Assembly: GCF_003573695.1 (NCBI RefSeq) | Contig: NC_039358.1 | Coordinates: 190,316,418 to 190,380,417, forward strand | Reading direction: 5' to 3' | DNA length: 64,000 nucleotides | Origin: Papaver somniferum | Taxonomy: Eukaryota; Streptophyta; Magnoliopsida; Ranunculales; Papaveraceae | In this document: piece after piece, positions 23,556 to 35,546 of the stretch | How the letters are laid out: every line of letters starts with the position of its first letter | How positions within the stretch are numbered: the stretch's first letter is position 1 | Notes under the pieces: model-generated | What the model saw: the letters and a program-made list of their open reading frames with translations, nothing else | The model's database searches: none | Told to the model about the DNA's origin: nothing | Translations under genes and position numbers: made by a program

Positions 23556-26500
23556 CTATTTTCCCCTAGATGACTCAGCATGATCAGTGGGATTCTTCTT
23601 CTGAGACGAAGGAACACTCCCACCCGAAGAAGGACCAGAGGAGAAAGTCGTAGGTTCGGGCATGGAGCGACGGGGATAGTTTTTGACAATATTATGATCC
23701 CTTAATAGGCCTTGCTCGACCCTTTCCAAGACCTTGTTGACCTCCTCGGCCAACTGACAGCGAGCCTTGTGACCGATAACAGTAGCCCGAAGCTCAGATT
23801 GAGACAATAAAGCAGTCAACCGAGCCACTTCCTTAGCTGCCTCCGTCGCCGATTCGTCACGAGAACCAACGAAACCTTTGTAATACGATGTCTGGCTCTC
23901 CTGCTGCACTAGGGAAGATTGAGCCTCTTTAAGCTTTGCATTTGTAGCAAGAAGCTGTCCCTCGAGCTCTACACAAGGAATAAATGCAGCGTATAAGGAA
24001 TTAAAGATACGAATTTACACACCAAAAAATAAACATATACCTCCGACTCTAGCCAAAGCTGCCTTTAAATCATAAACAACAGCGTCGCGGCCTTCAGCGA
24101 GAAAATCGAACTCATCGGATATTTTCTTATAATCCAACTGAAGATTTGAGAGAGCATATTGACTCTCATCTAACTCTACCTGCTTCATAAAGTCCTGGTG
24201 ACGAAGGTGGTTAACTTCATCATTCATTTTCTCTATCCCTTTATTAAGCCTATACATGTTCATGTCGAGATTCCTCTCAGACTCGACCATACGGGAAACG
24301 TCAGCACGAGAAGCAGTCAAAGCATTGCTAAGAGCATGGGCTTCGGCCCTAGCATCGTCTCTCTCTCTCGAACGAGCTGCTGTATATAATTAGTAACCTC
24401 ATGACCATGAGAAGAACGAGCTTGATGTATCTCCCTCTCTAACTGCTCTACCCTATCCGCCAAGCTAGAGGCATGTTCAGTGGCCTCACGTAGACTATTC
24501 TGCATATCAATAAACTGGGATTTCATGGCCCTTAACCCAGCTGGCAGCTTATTATGCTCTTCGGCCCTAGCATTCCACCTGGTGGCTTCACTCTTGATCT
24601 TCTCTACTAACCCCTTGATATGAGAGGCAAGCCGGACCCTCTCCTTCCGAAGCCACATCAACTCTTCGGCGTCACCCGTTGGAGATAGGGTGGGACTCAG
24701 ACAGAACACTAAGAAGACTAAGGAAGAAGACGAAGGTAAGATAACGAAAAGAACACGTACCTTTAACTGACAAAGATCCCTTGCGAGCTTCCTCCAACTC
24801 GCTGCGAACAAGAGCCAAGTCCGTTCGAAGCTGCTCTTCCATAGCACCCAGTTGCTCTTTCCCCTTCAATCTGTCCTTCAAATCCTGAATCTCTTTATCC
24901 TTAGCAGAGATGAGAGACTCAGCGATGCTCAACTCCTCTTCCCGGTGACGAAGCTTGGCCTCAAGCTTAAGGGCTTTGGCACTGAAAAATTGGTACAGAG
25001 TATGGCTGCAATGCTCACTCCTCATCATCTGATGGAGCAAAGTAGAAGTCAGATTTTATGCTCACGAAAGAGTGATCAATCAGAGATCTAAAGAACATAC
25101 CTCGAGTACCCGATGTTGAGGAAAACCATATTGATAGCCATCAGCAATGACCATCATCTCAGCAACCCATGAAGGAGGATCAACCAGGAGTTTCGAAGAA
25201 GAACCCCTTAAATCTTTGTCCCACATTTCTGCAACTTTCCCTTCGGGAGTCATTTGCATCATCTGACGAGTAAAGGCATCAGATTTTTTTCTCACCAGGA
25301 ACCAGCGGTGCAGGGTGGGGAACGAACATCAGCTTGCTCTTCATCATCCAATCAAGGATTACATCATCACCTTCATGCGTCTGCAAGTGAGGAAATTCCT
25401 CTGAGGATGAATCGATGATAGTACCTTCGGCGACAACTCCTTTTCCTGTATCAGGATTACCCGTCACTACAGAAGTTTTTTGAACCTCCTTCTCTTTGCC
25501 AGCAAGATCTTTTGCATCTTCACCAACAGAACGGTTTTTTGAACCTCCTTCTCTTGTCACCCGTACCGATGGGGTCACCACCCATCCCGTCGCCAAGAAC
25601 ATCCCAATCATCGTTGGGAGAAAGAAGAGATAAATCCTCTGCCAAATCCATGGCAGCGCCCATATCAACCGGCCCACCCAAAGAGTAAATCTTTCCAAAA
25701 GAAAACTCTTGGGTAGATAAGGGCATCGAAGATTGAGGACTCGCTCCATAATTCCCGTGACTAAGAGTGGGGGGAGGACCAAGGCCTCCAACAGGGGCAA
25801 CTTCTTGCTGCACACCTCCCCCAACAGCATCTTCATGTTCCTTAGCACCATCATCAGGAATAACGTCTTTCTCAGCAGAACCATCACCATCATGCTTGGA
25901 CTCTTCGTGATCATGGGGGGAAGTAACGGTACGTTCTTCATCATCGGACAAGTCATCCTGAATAAAGTCTTCATTTACTGGACTATTCACCTCATCAGGC
26001 ATTTCCCGATCTTCAGCAGTAGCGGTAGAGGATTGAACGGGTCCAAGATTTTTCTTCTTCGTTGCCTAAAAACCAATATGTAGTGAGTCCGATGCGTTTT
26101 TCTCCTCATTTTGACTAAAATGTCAAATTCAACAGAAAAGGGGAAAATACACGGACTAACAATAAACCATACCTTGACGGCAGCGGAACTCTTCGGAGGA
26201 AGATCAGAACTCTCCTCCTCATCCATATCAACAACGTCGCAGGCATATTCAAAGTTCATCCCCTCAAAGTTTAATCGCCACGGACAGAAATCACCATAGC
26301 GAGAGGGAGGAGTTTCACGAGCCTTGCTACCAACAACGGGACGCCAATCACGTGGACCAGGTATCCAACCGTAAGCCCAAGGACCAAACCTCAATAACGG
26401 TATCATGCCACTCATAATCATGATCACGTTGAATCCTCTCACGATTAGAAAAAAGCCTTCGCTGGCTTGACTTTTCGGTACCAGGAACGTATTTCAGCTT

Positions 26501-27539
26501 GGTACCACACACTTCGCTTAAAAGACGAACACCACAACTAGGTGTCGTAATAGTACGAAGACCAACACTCCAAGGCTTGCGGTTCCTCCCATTAACATAA
26601 TCTCCGAAGCAGCTATTAAAGTTCTCAGGAGTATACCATCCCCGCTCAGCTGGGTTGGGAACATAGAAGGTCATCTTTGTTTGCCCCTTGCTACGAAGAT
26701 AACATTCCTTGAGTGCACGAAGATAATTCCCAGTCAGCTGCACCACGGAACGACAGTGTGTAGAGGAAGTATAACCCTCACGATTAGACAAGGCGTCGTA
26801 ATAGAAATAATCGCCACATTTATACAAAGGCAACATCAACTCGGCCTCGAAGACCCCCACCGTAGTAAGTAGATGATACTCATCGTACTTATAGCTTGAT
26901 ATCATCTCAAAGGTAAGATCATCATCAAGAGCATAAAATCTAACATCAAAGTGTTCGAGTTCGTGTTTCGCTTTAAAAGCCTCGAGGTCTATGTGCTTGA
27001 AAGTTACCTTCTTTAGGGCAACGGAGAGGCTCCGTATCAAGGGAAGGGCCTCGGAATCTTCATCTTGATCTGGAGAAGACCCATTCGGGGGACTTAAGTC
27101 CGAAGCTTTTCTCTTAGATGACGGATTCCTGGATGAATCAATCTTTGAAGCTCCCGCCTTTAATGATCTTCCCTCTCATCGGAACGGCCGGAGGGGGGGG
27201 AGGCATCGTGTCAGGAACAACTGAGCGAAGAGGTTGGATATTCAGTGGCGGCTCAGTGAGACGATGAGAAGTAGGTGGTACCGCTGCTGACCCAGCCCGT
27301 TGGGTATCCGCTGGACGCCTAACAGCGTACCTTGACCCTTGAGGGCCCCTCGCTTGATCCCCCTTCTTAATAGAAGAAGTTCTAGAACTTGGGGCAGAAG
27401 AGGTCCTCTGGGCACGAAGATCTGGGTGCGAAGACCTAGATGGACCTCCTTCGGGCGGAGATATATCTGGGTCCCTAGGAGGAGTCCCATGAGGGCTCGG
27501 TGGCGGAGTCTGGTAGGGAGCCCGGTGATGATCAGCCAT
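23556..27539 (-). pseudogene. Antisense multi-exon coiled-coil gene of element B
   Basis: Opposite strand to gag-pol. ATG at 27539 (MADHHRAPYQ). Exons by splice signals: 27539-26173, 26065-25101, 25028-24761, about 24690-24041, and 23968-23556. Introns: 26066-26172 (AG|GTATGG...TTTTTAG), 25029-25100 (GAG|GTATGT...CATCAG), 24760 to about 24690 (AAG|GTACGTG, acceptor unclear), and 23969-24040 (GGAG|GTATATG...TGTGTAG). The product would be about 1,200 residues: Pro/Ser-rich N-terminus, a compact domain (FDVRFYALDD, YYDALSNREG, GWYTPENFNSCFGDY), an acidic Ser-rich middle and a long coiled coil, ending SSRGK. Frameshifts near 27150 and 26390 break this copy. No known function; antisense genes here are a Tat/Grande feature. 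Confidence 0.75.
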
Positions 27540-27732
27540 ATCTACACGTAGAAGGCATGAAAACAACACGAAGAATCAACAAAAGAAACTATAAGGATCA
27601 AAAAGTGCAACTTTTCAAGTTTTGTGAAATCATCATGATCATCAGTTGAAAACCCTAAAAGAGAGTATCTAGCGGAGAACCCTAGGTAGGTTGCAAACGA
27701 AAGAAGTAAATCCACAGAGAAAGAAGTTTATA

Positions 27733-27797
27733 GGTTTAGTGATGAAGACAGGGGCAAGTATATATACTTTCGTATAATTTTTCTTCATCACTAAACC
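27733..27797. repeat. Inverted repeat with central TATA (B copy)
   Basis: Arms GGTTTAGTGATGAAGA (27733-27748) and its complement (27782-27797) flank gtatatatacttt. The loop has diverged more than the arms compared with the A copy. Confidence 0.75.
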
Positions 27798-28099
27798 AAT
27801 AATACAGCAACATAAAAGCAAAACAAACGCAACTGAAAGAAGAGGACAAAACCCCGTACCTGCGATTCAAGCTTACAGAGGCGAGTAAGGAAGGTAGCGA
27901 CAAGCGGAAAAAATTCTGAAAAATCCTAGGATATCCTGCCCCTTGCAGCACCAGCAGTAAAGAACAAAAGAAAAGAATAGAAGAAGAGGATGAAGAGTCA
28001 GAGAGTTGAAGACTGACAGAAGAAAGAGAGAGTGAAAGAGAATGTGGATTTATTTCAAATTAACTCTCTCCCACCATTTATAGCACCAGGAATATTGAG
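27798..28099. other. Non-coding tail of element B before its 3' LTR
   Basis: Matches 3006-3315 of element A, then joins the LTR at position ~70 through the shared bases attgaga. About 150 bp of tail, the PPT and the LTR start were deleted. Confidence 0.75.
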
Positions 28100-28926
28100 A
28101 CCAAGGGGCACTGAAACTACGAACCATGAAGAAGTAGGGAAAGATGCCCTAAATGTTACTTTACCCAATCTCAAGGATAACTCAAAGATCGACGGTAGGG
28201 GTTAAACATACTGACATGGGTGTGATGGGACCTGCAGACAGCTGACTGTCGCATGCAGACGACCCAACCACCCACATTAAATGCCCTAAGCATAGGGTAC
28301 GTGTCAAGATATCTAAGGAAGAGAAGGCATCGATCCAGCGGTATTAACAACAGTCGCTGGGGGCATCGGTTCGGAACAAAGACACCAGCGGTATTTGCAC
28401 AGAGAACAAGAAGATAAGATTTCAACGGTCTCTGACAAGAGACCCCGCATATTTTCCCTATAAATACCCTCCTCCTCTGAGAGAGAAGGGGGCGACCAAT
28501 CTGTAAGAGTGAAGAGAGAACTAGGAGAGAGAAATATGAAGAGTAAGTATGATTTCCATTTCCTCCATTATCGTATTTCACTTAAAGTCATTCGACTTCA
28601 TATGTAACCCTTCAACGCATAGTGAAACTCAACACCCCGTGGATGTAGGCCTTAGTGCTGAACCACGTAAATCTCTGTGTTATTTACAGTTCAGCATCGT
28701 ATTTACATTTTATTACTTATATCTGGATCTTTCATGCTTCATAACCCTGTGGGATGATTGATCTAACTTAATCTCGACTAGACAATGACGAGTCCGAAGA
28801 CTCTGAGTCGATGAGTCATCGTGTTTATGCTATTTATAACCGTCATATTGTGTATATCGTTTTTCATTTATGAATGCGAACATTGTTTGTGGACACGTGG
28901 ATGTCTTCGTGATTTATGTGTTCACA
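28100..28926 (+). mobile_element. LTR 8 = 3' LTR of element B (5'-truncated)
   Basis: Starts at ccaaggggcactg, about 70 bases into the LTR, and ends TTCACA. Followed directly by ATTGG, the right target duplication. Keeps the TATA box (about 28457) and the bZIP-like block. Confidence 0.9.
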
Positions 28927-29333
28927 ATTGGTGTGCCGTCAGTACTGTCTTTGGGTGGCTTTCTTCCGTTTGGCGCTTTGGTCAGAAACCCAATTGCTCC
29001 AGCGTTGTGCTATATCTTTCTACGACCGCCTCTAGTTGTCCTATTTTTTCAGAATTGATCCTAGTACGTACGAGTCTGGGCTCCATAGGAGTTAGGACTA
29101 GTATTTATCTCCCGGTTTTATCTTTCCTATTTTTTGAAATAAGAGGTTCTTCTTAAGATGTTTACTCCACTTCTCGAGCCTCGATTCGTTTTAGTATTGA
29201 TTTTTTGCGGCTTTGTTCTTCCGATCTATGCGTGACTTTCGATTTAGTGGAATTTTTCATCCTCTTATCGGCATCAAAATGTAATAGTTAAAAAGCTAAC
29301 AACCACCCCGAGTAGAGACAAAAACTTACTAAG
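28927..29333. other. Right flank of element B; target duplication then unassigned DNA
   Basis: 28927-28931 is the ATTGG duplication. If element B is removed, the frame ...GVDVIGVPSVLSLGG... runs open across the insertion site to a TGA near 29056. No known domain is recognised and no complete gene is seen. Confidence 0.6.
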
Positions 29334-29559
29334 CTAAAAACACATGGGTCCAAGAGCATAGCTCAGTCGTATCCCATCAACTCCAGTAAGGAGGAAGTCA
29401 GGGATTCAATCCCCGCCGCCGTAAAGGTTTGTAGTAGATTAGTTGTATAGTGGGTTTAGCGGTGTTGGGTATGCCAGTGAGGCCAATCCAACTGGCTTGG
29501 TTCGGGTAGGGACCTGGGTCCGGCTTTCGCTTATCATAAAAAAAAACTAAAAACACATG
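29334..29559 (+). mobile_element. tRNA-derived SINE with perfect 13-bp target duplication
   Basis: Body 29347-29546 (200 bp), flanked by CTAAAAACACATG at 29334-29346 and 29547-29559. The 5' part has RNA polymerase III promoter boxes: A box TAGCTCAGTCG at 29359-29369 and B box GGATTCAATCC at 29402-29412. It ends in an A-rich tail (cataaaaaaaaa). The tRNA-unrelated part (gttgggtatgccagtgaggcc) follows the B box. The intact duplication implies a fairly recent insertion. Confidence 0.92.
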
Positions 29560-29696
29560 AGAAAACAAGCTAAGTTCGAGTCCTTAGCTTGGAGGCTAAG
29601 ATCACTAGTGATGGTTTCCCTATCTCTATTATAGAGATCGATTTTTTATAAAACTATGTTATAAAGTTTTCAAATATTATGGTGATCTCTATCTCT

Positions 29697-29850
29697 ATTT
29701 TCAAATTAACTTTCTATAATAAGTTTATCCCATCTATATGATTCAAATAATAAATTATACAAGTAGTGGCATTTTCAAATTGACTTTTTATAATAAGTTT
29801 TATCTCAACCATATGATTTAAATAATAAATTATACAAGTAAGTAGTGGCA
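29697..29850. repeat. Two-copy tandem duplication, ~75-79 bp
   Basis: attttcaaatt...aagtagtggc occurs at 29697-29770 and again, with about 10% change and a few added bases, at 29771-29850. AT-rich and non-coding. Just upstream, 29619-29640 holds a short palindrome (atctctattatagagat). Confidence 0.75.
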
Positions 29851-29877
29851 TTTAGTGTAAATTGTATCATAACTTCG

Positions 29878-32350
29878 AGTTAGAGCACTGCTCGGTCGAA
29901 CTCGCATGCGCTGTTATCTCAAGCATGTTTGTCAATGTTAGTGATCAAAACTATAAGTCTTGATTTCTAGTCTACTTATAGATGTCTCGGACTAGGACAT
30001 TGATTGTGTAGTTGAGCCTTAGACTTCACGACGTTCATCATTTGAAGACGAAGAACTACTAAGGAGAGCTAACATAAGTCTATTTCTCATCTATCACTTG
30101 GAAAGTCTATTTCTACTCTATCTCCTATATTGATACATAAGCCGTATTACGATATAGTTCTCTATTATACACATTTGAGATTTCGAGCTGAGTTTAACTC
30201 GCTTACATATTTCTCGGAATATGTGTTGGCAAGCTTTCGCTTCGACCAAGTTCATCTTATATTCTTGACGCAAGTCAAACGATGATCATGTGAAAATTTC
30301 CGAGCAACATCTTACATGGTTTGTGTGATACAATCATTTGGTGTAAACTTGGAATGTTTCGTTATGATTATTTCAATATCTTGAAAATTGCTTTGTTGTT
30401 AATAGTGTGTGAAAACGGCTATTGTCATCCTCTAAGAAAGTTTCAATAATTGAAATAAGAATTTAGAACACTTAACCATTATTGGATATGTCATGTTGTG
30501 TACTCTTGCACACATGTAATCCATGTCCGGGAACCATAGTATGCGTACCCGTACGCGTACCTGTTGGCTTGAGAAATCCGGAAACCTAATTATGCGCACC
30601 CGTCCTCGTACTGGCGTAAGATTCATGTCCGAATATTTCTGATGGAATTGGAAGTTCGCCTACCCGTTTGCGTACTGGAGAAACCCAATTTTGGTCCGGG
30701 TATTTCAAGTATGCGTACCCGTTTGCATACTTGAAGGTTAAAGTTCTAAAATCGGTTATGTACATGAACATAAACATTTATATAATAAGGAACGTAATCT
30801 TTGAAAACCGTGGCTATAATGTTCATGAATTGATTCGAGTGAATCAAACCGATTTTGCTTCAATTGTGTTTCTGTATACTTATATGAGAATATAACAATT
30901 TTAGACAACTCTTTAACTAGTTTCATTCGAGTCATTTGAACTAGTTATGATTAAGATGAACAAGGTTAATATGAGAGTATTTATATGGCTAACTTCGGTT
31001 AACTATTATTGAACCAACATGGTGTACATGTTTAGGTACGCTTACATAAACCTAAATGAAGGTACATTTCATTTGTGTGTAACAAGCTAAGTTCGATCTA
31101 ATGGTTGAAAGATATTAGCTTGGTTGAATCAGGTTTTTCATCTAATGGTGAATATAGAATGCTTTGTTATCAAGGTAACTTGGATTGCAAACCCTGATTT
31201 GAAAACTATATAAAGGAGAACTCTAGCAACTGGGAAACCTAATCCCCACACTTTTGTGTGTTACTAGTTGCATAACTAGAGTTGATTCTCCTTTAACCTT
31301 AGGTTTCTCTCGATACCCTGTAAGTTAACGACTTGAAGACTTCATTGGGATTGTGAAGCCAGACCCAACTATTTTCTCTGTAGTTGCGTGATCTGATCTT
31401 GATGCTTTTATCGTGTTGAGTACAATTGAAATAATTGGCTCGAGATGAATATCTCCGATCGGCAAGATAAAAAGTAATCACAAACACCTTCGTGTCATCG
31501 TTTGTGATTCCACAATATCTTGATTCGCTAGTCGATTAGGATTATTGTTAGGTGATTGATAATACCTGGATGTTCTTCGAGAATATAAGACCGGTTTATC
31601 AATTGGTTCATGTTCACCTTGATTTATCAAAAGACGGAACAAAAAATCTGGGGTAATTCTGTGGGAGACAGATTTATTCATTTTATAGACTTTTCTGTGT
31701 GAGACATTTTTGTTTATCAAGTCTTCGACTTTGGGTCGTAGCAACTCTTGGTTGTGGGTGAGATCAGCTAGGGGAATCAAGTGCGTGGTATCCTGCTGGG
31801 ATCAGAGACGTAAGGAACGCAACTGTACCTTGAATCAGTGTGAGATTGATTTAGGTTCAACTACAGTCCAGTCCGAAGTTCATTGGTAGTATATTAGTGT
31901 CTGTAGCGGCTTAATACAATGTGGTGTTCAAAGCTGGACTACGTCCCGAGGTTTTTCTGCATTTGCGGTTTTCCTCGTTAACAAAATTCCGGTGTCTGTG
32001 TTATTTCCTTTCCGCATTATATTTTGTTATATAATTGAAATATCACAATTTGTGCATTGTATAGATCAATTAGGAAATCCAACCTTTGGTTGTTGATTGA
32101 GATTGATTGATCCTTGAACATTAGTCTTTGGTACCGTTCAAGTTTACTCCTCTTATATTCGATCGGGCTCGCAAATTTCTATTTGCTGATTTCAGATTGA
32201 ATTGAGAGTTAGATATATAAACTCATGAATATACTTTTCTCTATATTGAGTCTGACTGTCTAGTTGATTCTTTAGAAAGTATATTGGAGTAAGTCCTCTC
32301 AGATTTCCAAACAAATTGTTGGGTGTGGTTGTTGTACCCCCGCATTTTCA
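29878..32350 (+). mobile_element. Element C 5' LTR (Sirevirus-like copia)
   Basis: About 2.47 kb. Starts near ttagagcactgctcgg (the family start in D is TGTTAGAGCATTGCTC) and ends cattttca, one base before the PBS. Contains the segment ggtttttctgcatttgcggttttcctcgttaac shared, reversed, with element D. A cluster of CGTACG-like palindromes lies at 30540-30730. Matches 35638-37869 from the ttgagccttagac block on. Confidence 0.82.
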
Positions 32351-32352
32351 AT

Positions 32353-32363
32353 TGGTATCAGAG
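32353..32363 (+). promoter_or_regulatory. Primer binding site of element C
   Basis: TGGTATCAGAG, complementary to the 3' end of initiator tRNA-Met, the usual plant copia primer, lies just past the LTR. Confidence 0.85.
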
Positions 32364-33449
32364 AAGGAAAACACTATAAACCTAATTAGTTTGTGTTTGA
32401 CTGATCCTTAAAAGTTTTCCCTTATGGGAAATTTTTTGGGAAACTTTCTCTCGACATTTGTAACGCAAGCTAGAACTCCTTAAAGATTTTTGAAGATTAT
32501 TATGGACAAAACCTCTGATTTCTCATGATAATCTCATTCCACCTAAGACTTTGAAAACTTAGATGATGAGAAATAATCTCAAGAAAAAAACTAAAAAGAA
32601 ACAAAGGTTGAGAAAAAAAAATTTACGCTCAAAGATATGGAATATCACTAGATTAACTCTTAATCTTTTTGAGGAATACTATCGTGATGGATCAATTGAC
32701 AAAGATCTATTTAGAGCATTTGAAAACGTTTTTAGATTCTTAGAAAAGCTTAATTCAGTTAAGATTAATAATCGATCCGATAAATGTTCGGTACATGTAA
32801 AATCATGTAATCATAATGTACGAACTAAACACGTTGTCAACACAAGTAGGTCCAATAAAACGGGTTCTCGTGTTGTTGACACGGTTTTAAGATATCGGAA
32901 AAATCTTCTTTCTGGTCATATGAAAAGGAAGTTAGAAAGCTCCGGTAACCCTGATTATCATCATTACTATGATTATATCACTGGTATTATTCACAAATAT
33001 CAACCGTAAATGGTGCATGAGGATCTCTCTGCACATCTCGCCACTTGTTAACTTGTTGGCGTTACCCCATTTGTATATATCTTGAGATGGGGGAAAGAAA
33101 TGGTTTGATTTGTTTGTACCTGGGTTATTTTTGTTTCGTAGCTTTCTACTACACTGTCGTTTCGCACGCAAGTTGCATAACCTTTGGGTTTTGACCACCT
33201 AAGAAATCCTACATTCCTTTTGTGGGTCGCGGTTCAGAAACGGGTCCAAGCCCATTCTTGGGTATATAAAAGGAGCGTACGCGTACCTTCTTTCTTCCCT
33301 CATCTTGTCCGCGTACGTGAACGTTATAGGGTTCATGTATTTCCTCCATTAAATCATCCTTGGAGAAAAATAAGAAAAAGGGGTGTTCAAGGTTCATTCC
33401 AAGTAAGTGGTTTCTTCCTCTTTTCTTTCCAATTTCTAGATCTCATAAT
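32364..33449 (+). other. Element C internal leader with a basic ORF
   Basis: Holds an open frame 32563-33009 (148 residues) that starts Lys-rich and contains FEEYYRDGSIDKDLFRAFENVFRFLEKL. It has no zinc knuckle and I do not recognise it. It may be a remnant or chance frame. 33280-33310 has gtacgcgtac and ccgcgtacgtg, the same palindromes as in this element's LTR. Confidence 0.5.
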
Positions 33450-34372
33450 GAATTTCAAGGTTTCAAAAGGAGTCTCAAAAAACTTGAGCTTTTCATCTTC
33501 TAGCATGAATTTTCATATTGGCCAAAATTCTCTTAGGATTAGATTTGTCAATGATTCTTATGCTAGAGTGTTTGAAAGGATTTCATCTAATAAATTTATT
33601 CTAGAAAAGAAATTGGATTTCATTAGTGGACATAAAGAGGATTTAATTTGTTTTGAAAAATTCAAGCTTGGAAATATTTTTAATGGTCTTGTTGAAGGTT
33701 TTGACACTCTTACAAGAATCTTCTATGCTAGCATCTATGTTGTTAATCATGACGACATGGAATTCAAGACCATGGTTAATAGACATGTAAATAGAGAGTT
33801 GATTTCAAGAATTACTAATATTCCCTCGGGGAGTTTTCTCCTTTGAAGACCTAGTCATGAAAGACCTTCTTATGAAACCATCTCTCTTGGTCTCTGTGGT
33901 AAGAGTGCTGTTTGGAATGAAGGAAAGTTCCCTACTAATAATCTTAATCTTGCCTTGATGTCCTTTGGTAAACTTGGTATATCAAACCTTTGTTCCTCCA
34001 CAATTGATAATTCTCATTGGATTCGTGAGTTTGCGGAGTTGGTCTATTTTCTTTTTTTGGTAACTCAAGGTCCCGACATTTGTGGGTTCATCATATACAA
34101 ATGATGTCGATGACGTCAACAAGAAGCTAGGATATCCTTGCTTGATTGAGCGAATTTGTCGCACTTTCTCTAAAGATACGATTGGGAACTCTATTGGAAC
34201 TTCCAAGCTAGTCCGCCATTGTACTTTCAAACGTATGAAGGAAAACGCTTGCAAGAGACAAAGAAGCGACACACTTGATGGCACATGTGATTCCAACTCC
34301 ATGAATCTTCTTCATAAAATTCTCAAAGGTGTTGAGAAGATTAGTGCCAAAGTGAAGTGTGTTCAAGAATAA
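33448..34372 (+). pseudogene. Element C internal ORF resembling plant 'transposon protein' (Transposase_32-like)
   Basis: I start at ATG 33448 (MNFKVSKGVS); the frame runs to a TGA at 33844. The part GLVEGFDTLTRIFYASIYVV...ITNIPSG resembles the start of the Transposase_32 type 'putative plant transposon protein' domain. After a break the frame resumes at about 34082, with KLGYPCLIERICRTF and a Lys-rich end at 34372. The element has no gag zinc finger, protease, RT or integrase, so this protein, if once made, came from a non-autonomous element. Domain assignment is by eye and tentative. Confidence 0.45.
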
Positions 34373-35546
34373 TTACTTGTGATTCCTATTAAGTTTCCGG
34401 AAATCAAGGATGACATGGATAGGATTCAAGCCACTCTTATGGTCTCTGATGACGAAGATGTTGACTAGTTTTGTTTTCGTGCTTTATCGATTGTTTCTTT
34501 AGAGTTGTTTTGGATTTTGTCTAGGAAACTTCTTATGAGAATTTTATTCTTGTGTTTTTTAAGAAGGATAACTAGGGTTTGGAATAGCCATTATTGTGAG
34601 TACACATAGCTATGTCTAATGTTTTCATCTTCAATTTTTTTAGATTTATTTATTTAAATTCTAAGATATTTGGAAGATGATTTTTGCAGTATTAATCTTT
34701 ATGGTTTCATATATTGCAAATTTTTATGGGATATGTTGTTTACGTTCGTGAACCTTGACTGTCCCATACTTGTTCAAAAGTTATCTCTATTATGTCGGTA
34801 TGAAAGTATTGATAAAAGATAGAATGAACTTTTAAATACAAAACTTAAAGCCTTTTATGTCATTATTTTGATGGAAGAAAGGATAAACTTTTGTTTACAA
34901 AGATTAAGTCTATTATATGTTATTGTGCAAATAGTGATGAAAAATAGAATGAATCTTTGTTTATTCCGTAGTATTGGTCTTTCCCTGATCCACAATTTTG
35001 TGCATATACTGTGTTGCTCCGTAAGTTCTCTTATGTTGAGCATGGCCAATTGAATTGATCATTTTTGTGGATAATTCAATTGTGATTTTTGGATACAAAT
35101 TCATGCTTACATGTGATTTGATTATGTCCAAAGAAATCCTTCTTTTCTCGTAAAAGTAAGGTCGCTCTTGTTGTTCTTTCGGGAATGACATACAATGGGG
35201 GAGAGTTCTTTTAAACTTGTGTTTAATTGTCAAATCCTTGTGGGGAGTGCGGCTGTGGAATATTGTAGGGGTTGTCTTGTATCATTATAAACTCCTTGAT
35301 GAATGCATTTAGCTTCGGCTATATGATTGCATCTAAATAAGTTGGTATGTTATTCTCTTTTGTTCATGAAGTATCTCTATGAAAATTTCATGAGGATCCC
35401 ACTAGTTTTCGTACCTTTGCCAATTTATATTGACAAAAAGGGGAGAATTAATGTGTAGTTTCATACTACATATACATATGGTTTACGGATCATTATGTAA
35501 GGGGGAGTGGTTTTCATGTCGAGATGAAGTATTGACTAAGGGGGAA
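34373..35546 (+). other. Element C 3' untranslated region with repeated polypurine tracts
   Basis: No gene seen. Four purine tracts occur: caatgggggagag (about 35196), aaaaaggggagaa (about 35437), aagggggagtgg (about 35499) and aagggggaa (about 35538-35546). The last abuts the 3' LTR and is the functional PPT candidate. Several PPT-like copies are a Sirevirus trait. Confidence 0.65.

Larger units (their letters stand above)
15248..28926 (+). mobile_element. Element B: complete but inactive Tat-lineage Ty3/gypsy retrotransposon, ~13.7 kb
   Basis: The 5' LTR is 15248-16128 and the 3' LTR 28100-28926, flanked by the perfect 5-bp target duplication ATTGG (15243-15247 and 28927-28931). Internal order is PBS, long repeat-containing leader, gag, protease, RT, RNase H, second RNase H, integrase, then an antisense gene. 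Two RNases H and an antisense gene between integrase and 3' LTR point to the Tat lineage, and the size and layout resemble Grande (established for those families). Stops, several from apparent CGA to TGA change, and frameshifts in gag and pol make it non-functional. Its 3' LTR lacks the first ~70 bases and the PPT. Confidence 0.92.

Noticed and set aside
29347..29430. A tRNA gene
   Set aside because: A and B boxes are present, but no cloverleaf or anticodon stem fits. The sequence continues into a SINE body with A tail and target duplication.
30432..30895. Short frames on both strands over the CGTAC palindromes
   Set aside because: The frames come from repeated palindromic LTR sequence, appear again at 36081-36544 in the other LTR, and have no coding signal.
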